Assembly: GCA_963575745.1 (NCBI GenBank)
Contig: CAUYUJ010000198.1
Span: 1-22,500, forward strand
From: Prorocentrum cordatum
Lineage: Eukaryota; Sar; Dinophyceae; Prorocentrales; Prorocentraceae
Length of the DNA stretch: 22,500 nucleotides
Reading direction: 5' to 3'
The position numbers and the translations under genes are program-made. Numbering within the stretch: position 1 is the first letter of the stretch; every line of letters begins with the position of its first letter. Shown here in pieces: positions 17,487 through 22,500 of the stretch. The notes below the pieces were generated by a model. It ran no database searches and had not been told where the DNA came from. It was given only the letters and a program-made list of their open reading frames with translations.

Positions 17487-17533
17487 ATTTATTTGTGCAT
17501 CCCTGGGCCTGGCCCAGGGGTGCACAAATAAAT
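17487..17533. other. Near-perfect long hairpin
   Basis: Arms of 23 nt: ATTTATTTGTGCA, T, CCCTGGGCC on the left; GGCCCAGGG, G, TGCACAAATAAAT on the right, separated by one T. The only non-Watson-Crick position (T17500/G17520) would be a G-U pair in RNA. It can form a cruciform or a stable RNA stem. It lies inside a segment (about 17450-17668) absent from the related repeat at 16536-16605, so it may be the core of an inserted element. Confidence 0.85.
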
Positions 17534-17793
17534 AGACACACATATCCCTGGATTCCCCGTTGGTTCGTGCATTTTGTAGATGTTTCTCTCCCCCCCCCAC
17601 TTCCCACAATTTCCGTTTCTTCTTCCGAATCGGCGATGATTTGTGCTTGTGTGTTTCCTCCTCCGGCACATTCGGAAGTGTGGGAAATCCGGGGAACCTT
17701 TAGAATCCTGGAAAGTACCATCTTTACAGTCGGGGTGTTGACCTAAGGAACGATAAACAAGGAACGAGGCCCCTTTTCCCCATATAATAAACT

Positions 17794-17829
17794 AGAACCA
17801 CGCGCGCGCTTCGCGCGCGCTTAGGTTCT
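17794..17829. other. CG-rich hairpin at the edge of the 386-bp array
   Basis: AGAACC, then alternating CG dinucleotides, a TT turn, alternating CG again, and GGTTCT. The outer 6-nt and inner alternating CG arms pair. It lies about 55 bp left of the array start. Confidence 0.7.
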
Positions 17830-17879
17830 GTCGAGTCACAGACCCAGGAACCGTTGTGAGAAGAAATTGGTGACGCGAA

Positions 17880-19380
17880 GCGTCGTGGGGGCGTCCTTGG
17901 ACGTCTGGGGTCTCCTGGGGCCTCTTGAGGGGCCTCCTGGGGGCCTCCTGGCGGCCTCTTGGGGCGGAAGGCTCGAGCTTGCGGTTCGTGGTCCCCCTCT
18001 GGGCCCCCTCTTGGGCCCGTCTTGGGGCCCTCTTGGGCCATCTTGGGCGCCTCTTGGGCCGTCTTGGGGCCCTCTTGGGCTGTCCTTGGGCCTCCTTTGG
18101 GCCTCTTGGGGGTCTCCTGGGGCCTCTTGAGGGGCCTCCTGATGGCCTCCTGGCGGCCTCTTGGGGCGGAAGGCTCGAGCTTGCGGTTCGTGGTCCCCCT
18201 CTGGGCCCCCTCTTGGGCCCGTCTTGGGGCCCTCTTGGGCCATCTTGGGCGCCTCTTGGGCCGTCTTGGGGCCCTCTTGGGCTGTCCTGGGGCCCTCTTG
18301 GAAGCTTCTTGGGCCGTCTTGGGGCGGTCTTGGGCGCCTCTTGGGCCGTCCTGTAACGTCGGAAAGCCCAAAAGACAACTTTGTTGAAAATGTACGTTTT
18401 ACGAGGGGAATGTGCCAATTTTTGCATCTAGGGGCCCTCTTGGGACGCATGTTGGAGGCTTCTTGGGGCCTCTTGGGGGCGTCCTTGGACGTCTGGGGTC
18501 TCCTGGGGCCTCTTGAGGGGCCTCCTGGGGGCCTCCTGGCGGCCTCTTGGGGCGGAAGGCTCGAGCTTGCGGTTCGTGGTCCCCCTCTGGGCCCCCTCTT
18601 GGGCCCGTCTTGGGGCCCTCTTGGGCCATCTTGGGCGCCTCTTGGGCCGTCTTGGGGCCCTCTTGGGCTGTCCTGGGGCCCTCTGGGAAACTTCTTGGGC
18701 CGTCTTGGGGCGGTCTTGGGCGCCTCTTGGGCCGTCCTGTAACGTCGGAAAGCCCAAAAGGCGACTTTGTTAAAAATGTACGTTTTACGAAGGGAATGGG
18801 CCAATTCTTGCGTCTAGGGGCCCTCTTGGGACGCATGTTGGAGGCTTCTTGGAGCCTCTTGGGGGCGTCCTTGGACGTCTGGGGTCTCCTGGGGCCTCTT
18901 GAGGGGCCTCCTGGGGGCCTCCTGGCGGCCTCTTGGGGCGGAAGGCTCGAGCTTGCGGTTCGTGGTCCCCCTCTGGGCCCCCTCTTGGGCCCGTCTTGGG
19001 GCCCTCTTGGGCCATCTTGGGCGCCTCTTGGGCCGTTTTGGGGCCCTCTTGGGCTGTCCTGGGGCACTCTTGGGAGCTTCTTGGGCCGTCTTGGGGCGGT
19101 CTTGGGCGCCTCTTGGGCCGTCCTGTAATGTCGGAAAGCCCAAAAGGCAACTTTGTGAAAAATGTACGTTTTACGAAGGGAATGGGCCAATTTTTGCGTC
19201 TAGGGGCCCTCTTGGGACGCATGTTGGAGGCTTCTTGGGGCGTCTTGGGGGGCGTCCTTGGACGTCTGGAGGCCATCTTCAGCATCTCGGAGCCCTCTTG
19301 GAGGCCTCTTGGAAGTTTCTTGGGCCGTCTTGGGCGTTTCTGGGGCCGTCTTGTCTGACCGGGGAGGCCTCCGGCAAGCC
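17880..19380 (+). repeat. Higher-order repeat: 10/11-mers nested in a 386-bp unit
   Basis: The basic words are CTTGGGCCGT, CTTGGGGCCCT, CTTGGGCCAT, CTTGGGCGCCT and relatives, largely alternating 10 and 11 bp. They group into units that repeat every 386 bp: GGGGCGGAAGGCTCGAGC recurs near 18159, 18545 and 18931, and once 202 bp earlier in a shortened unit. Each full unit also carries a non-word segment with ACGTCGGAAAGCCCAAAAG, AATGTACGTTTTACGA and GGGACGCATGTTGGAGG. The last unit degenerates from about 19255. Open frames on both strands (Pro/Arg/Gln-rich on minus) follow from the 21-bp word pair, which is seven codons; I do not call a gene. Confidence 0.93.
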
Positions 19381-19980
19381 CCGACGAGCCTCCGGGCCCC
19401 CCGGGGTGCACATTTGCGGTCGAGGTCCCGGCCCCGGGCCCCCGGACCCGGTGCGCCGTTATATGTATACTCCGAGCACTGTAAAGCAACTAAGGAACAC
19501 GGAGCCCCTCCCCAACAAAAAGGGTTCCGTCGTCAGGGCCCCGACTGTATGACCCCTTGCCCCCCTGCGCACTCGCACTCCCGCCGCTTGCCGCCTCCCG
19601 CGGGCCCTCCGCCGACGGCGAGGCTGAGCCGAAGGCGAGGCCTCGTCCTGGAGCGCCCCGGCTGCCCGGGCTGCCAGCCGCGCGAGCAGCGGCAGCAGCA
19701 GCAGCAGCAGCAGCGCCAACAGCGGCAGCAGCGGCAGCGGCAGCCGCAGCAGCAGCACCGTGAGGCGCCGCCGTCGCGCTGCCAGGGGGAGCGCAGCAGA
19801 AGGAACGAGAGGGGCCCTCCTGGCCACGGCGAGCCTCGGCCACGAATAGGGTACCACGACCTGGATCTAAAAGGAACGGCCCGACCACCGGAGCCCCTCT
19901 TGGAGCCCAGCATGGCTCTCTTACTTCAGCCCCGTGACTGCACCCCGGAGAGCGTTCTCCTGGGACCCTGGGGCCCCTCC
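19381..19980. other. GC-rich spacer with CAG/GCA run
   Basis: A CAG/GCA microsatellite lies at about 19685-19755 (glutamine runs on plus, alanine runs on minus). The remainder is GC-rich and open on both strands without known motifs. A TAT ATG TAT AC box at 19460 is not interpretable alone. Confidence 0.45.
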
Positions 19981-19989
19981 CCCCCGGCC

Positions 19990-20110
19990 GCGGGGGCCTC
20001 GTGGCCGTGGCCTCGTGTCTCAGGGTCCGCAGCAGCTCCAGCGCGGACTCGTCGTCGATCTCGTTGTGGGAGAGGTGCAGCTCGTGGACGGGGCCAGCGC
20101 GCCTCCCCCG
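19990..20110 (-). pseudogene. Possible single leucine-rich-repeat exon or fragment
   Basis: The minus strand encodes VHELHLSHNEIDDESALELLRTL (20089-20021), which fits the ribonuclease-inhibitor-type LRR pattern LxxLxLxxNxIxxxxAxxLxxxL. An AG precedes it (near 20104), so it could be an exon. No second LRR is visible on either side; the continuation in frame turns into proline/arginine-rich sequence. It is therefore either one exon of a gene with distant exons or a stray fragment. Function cannot be assigned. Confidence 0.35.
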
Positions 20111-20935
20111 CGAAGGGGGGGGGTCCTAGATCTCCGGCGATACGGTCACGAACGTTTGCGTAAACGCTGTGCCTTGCAGGCGGATGGCGTTCGCTCCGCT
20201 CGGCGGGGCGGGGCGCTCGGGACAGCTCGGGACGTTGACGCTTGGGAATGGGAACGTGGACAGCGTGTCGCGCCGATGCGCAGGGGGCCAGAACCCGCGG
20301 AGCGACACGCTAAGCAAAACTCCTGACTGGATGTTCTGCTCAACCCTGCAGTTTTCCTCAATTTCGGCCTCTGGGGCGCGTTGTCGGGCCCCAGGGCTCC
20401 AAGAAATGGATCTGACACGAAAAACTGGCCCTGGGGACGCGGTCGAGGAGCGCCAAGGCTGGCGCGCCTCGCCTTTGGCGGCTGCCGCGTCGTCGGGGAG
20501 CACTCGAGGAGCTTCGGGGGTCGAAGTTCCAGTGCCGAAGTCTTCGGTCGTCGGGCACCCTTTCTGAGCCTCTGGGGGGTTCTCATCACCAAGGCCGGAT
20601 CCGCCTCGAAATTCTGGGCAGAGCACTCCCCGGTGGGAGGAGGGGCATCGTAAGGCACAGCGTTCCTGCCTGCTTCAGTCCTGCCTCCCCCGCTTGCTTT
20701 GCTCAGCTGCCATCTCTACCTGATCCCCCTCCGTCGCCGTTTTGCCCCGTCGCGCCGACAAGGCCCTTAACCATTTTATGGTCACGCCTCTCAGCGAGGG
20801 GCCCCCAGGGATTGCTGGCTTGCGAAACCCAACCCTCTGGCCGCGGCGCGCGCAGGAAAAGCGAGAGAACATACTTGGTATTTCTTTATGTTGGCGTGGT
20901 TCCGCCAGTGATAGTGGAGCCTACCCGGGCAGGCC
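20111..20935. other. Gene-free interval
   Basis: Overlapping open frames on both strands without recognisable motifs and no clear repeats. It may hold 5' sequence of the copia-like element to the right, but I could not identify an LTR edge. Confidence 0.35.
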
Positions 20936-20944
20936 GATCCACGG

Positions 20945-21030
20945 CATTGACACCGTCGAGCAGCATCACGTGTCTGACTCCGTCGGGCAATAGCAGCATC
21001 ACGTGTTTGACAGCGTCGGGCAACAAATCA
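20945..21030 (+). repeat. Short tandem repeat with CACGTG
   Basis: TTGACACCGTCG, CTGACTCCGTCG and TTGACAGCGTCG (20947, 20974, 21007) head successive copies; the first two are followed by AGCAGCATCACGTGT. Copies are 27-33 bp. It lies just 5' of the gag-like reading frame. Confidence 0.7.
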
Positions 21031-21052
21031 GACTACGAGAAATTTCAAATCA

Positions 21053-22500
21053 ATGGCGTTCAGAGGCCGTGATCGAAACGAGGCTGTATTCCCAAGGGGA
21101 GGTGGCAAGGGCTACAGCTTCATCCCAGCCTGGGATGGAATACCTCAGGGCTGGAGACGCTATCGCGACGATGTTGAGATCAGAGCCGGCGGCACCCACC
21201 TGAACATAAACTACTGCTGGAAGGCGCCGCGAAACGCGATGGCATAATAACCCTGCGCGACGAAGTGCAAGCAGTGCCTGCGAAGGCGCAGCAACAAACT
21301 GGCGGCGACGGTAACATCATAGAAGACGAAGTTCCATCCGACTACATGAGATGTATCAATAATGCGCTGGCGGCATTGGAGCAGGCGTTCAGACCACAAC
21401 ATGCCATATGTCGAGGACAATGCATGCGTTCTTCGAGTCGATACGCTACAACCGCAGGCATGAATTACGCATCTTTGACCTCTTACCGAGGTTCGAGGAA
21501 GGTATCTGGCGTTTGGAAGATGATGGAGTTCAGTTTGCGGACGATTGCGATGTTCTCGGAAGGGGGCTCCTCAGGCTGCGGTGCTTATCTGGCGGGCGCC
21601 ATGACATAGAGATGGCAGCCCTCCACGACGAAAGGCGCCTTTTCACGGGCATCAGAAAAGAAGTGAGCAGGCTCTTCCAAGACTCGTACGCCATGGGGGT
21701 TCGCAGGACACAGGCGCCGCGCGGGAGCCTGTTCCAGCCTCGTGGAGGGCCGAGGTGAAGCGGTGGTGGCACATCAGGCGGACGAGGGGTCCTCGTCACG
21801 GAAAACGGGCCAAGTGGAGGGCCCGAGGGTGAGAGACCACTAGACTACGAGGACGACGCACTCACCCGCACGAGAACGACATCAGTGAGGTCGAGGTCAG
21901 CGACGTCTAGGGCATTCGTCCGCAAGGAGCCCGAGGCCCCCGCGACCGAGCTCGAGGACGTCGACGTCGACCTGTCCGCGGGCCAGACGGCGGCCCCTAA
22001 AGAGGCCGCGCTCCAAGCCCCCAAACTACCAGGGGCGCTCGGGATCATCAGGGGCGCCCGTGGCAAAATGTTCGGCGGCCGTGACGGCAAGCAGTGCGAA
22101 GGTCGAGCCCGCGGAGGAAGCAGGGGCACACGAGGCGTTGGCGCCCCTGGTCCATGACCGCCCCGAGCTAGCATACGAACTGAAGGCCAGGAGGACGAAT
22201 AATACTCAGAAGAAGAAACGGAAGAGTAGGCATAATACTAAGAAGAACAATACGAAGCAGAAGACGAATAACAATACCAATAATACTAACACTGATGAAA
22301 ACAAGTCCACCCGCAAGGCGTGCGGCCAGATGGGTCGCTGGGCTGGTGATCCCGAGTGTCGCGGCTCCAGCGAGCAGCGAGCCATGGTCACGGCGGAAGG
22401 TGGTTGGAACTTTGAAAGTCACGCGGTCTCGACGGATCTAGACAAGAGCTCACGGATGACCACCACGCAGGTGGCAAAGGACTGGCTCCTTCGGCTGGCT
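21053..22500 (+). pseudogene. Copia-like retrotransposon gag relic
   Basis: Begins at ATG 21053 with MAFRGRDRNEAVF...IPAWDGIPQGWRRYRDDVEI, the WDG-x-x-x-GWRRY pattern typical of dinoflagellate copia-like gag. That frame stops at 21247. Homologous-looking sequence continues in a second frame to about 21400 (ALAALEQAFRPQ) and a third from 21408 (MHAFFESIRYNRRHELR, FEEGIWRLEDDGV, LLRLRCLSGGRHD). A TGA at 21756-21758 is followed in frame by VLVTENGPSGGPEGERPLDYEDDALT and later TELEDVD and LGIIRGARGKM. It ends in a damaged zinc knuckle at 22312-22359. At least two frameshifts and one stop make it non-functional. The family name rests on remembered motif style; protease, integrase and RT would lie beyond the window. 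Confidence 0.55.
22312..22359 (+). other. Degenerate gag zinc knuckle
   Basis: Translates as RKACGQMGRWAGDPEC. A knuckle of this style would be CxxCGxxGHWAGDPEC; here the first Cys codon is CGC (Arg) and the His codon is CGC (Arg). Both are single transitions from TGC and CAC, leaving two of four zinc ligands. Confidence 0.55.

Noticed and set aside
16561-17535. Poly-His/Gln protein on plus or poly-Asp protein on minus
   Set aside because: Both arise from the triplet array; no flanking conserved domain or start context supports either.
17724-19489. Pro/Arg/Gln repeat proteins on minus or Leu/Gly/Pro repeat proteins on plus
   Set aside because: Word pairs of 21 bp keep all frames open; the 386-bp unit is not a multiple of three, so the frame would rotate between units.

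Overview
The window reads as nuclear DNA of a dinoflagellate. The main evidence is two degraded copies of the dinoflagellate spliced leader (dinoSL): one at the 5' end of a LINE-type retrotransposon (minus strand, 11473-11491), the other about 100 nt upstream of a protein-coding gene (minus strand, 15649-15669). Further support is the GC-rich repeat-dominated sequence, a non-LTR element whose protein resembles dinoflagellate LINEs, and a decayed copia-like gag at the right end. No bacterial operon, rRNA, tRNA or CRISPR was found. Calls rest on reading the sequence only; no database search was run.

Layout. 1-1150 is a 79-bp tandem array. 1150-1740 has no gene but several near-perfect palindromes. 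About 1740-12500 is built from a composite repeat: a short head, a purine (GA) microsatellite, a body of degenerate ~41-bp monomers, a tail, and a CAA-rich linker. I see one inverted head (1740-1870) and three direct units (2190-2880, 3031-4375, 5600-12450). Unit 2 is followed by a G-rich array with palindromic cores (4480-5575). Unit 3 is interrupted twice: a 4.9-kb LINE (6568-11489) sits in its purine tract with a 19-bp target-site duplication, and a 263-bp MITE-like element (12121-12383) sits in its tail. Unit 2 serves as the empty-site reference for both.

12500-14328 holds short degenerate tandem repeats and no convincing gene. 14329-15549 (minus) is the only intact-looking gene, a member of the isocitrate lyase / PEP mutase superfamily. 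It has a dinoSL relic upstream, the mark of an mRNA-derived gene copy, yet it carries one 198-nt in-frame GT-AG intron made largely of a fold-back, so the intron may have been gained after retroposition. 15690-17780 holds microsatellites (notably 450 bp of CAT-type triplets) and a near-perfect 23-bp-arm hairpin. 17880-19380 is a higher-order repeat (386 bp) built from alternating 10- and 11-mers. 19380-20650 has low-complexity sequence and a possible single leucine-rich-repeat exon. 20940-22500 is a frameshifted copia-like gag with a broken zinc knuckle, running off the window.

The genes do not form a pathway. The window is a stack of repeat growth, nested transposition and mRNA recycling around one enzyme gene.
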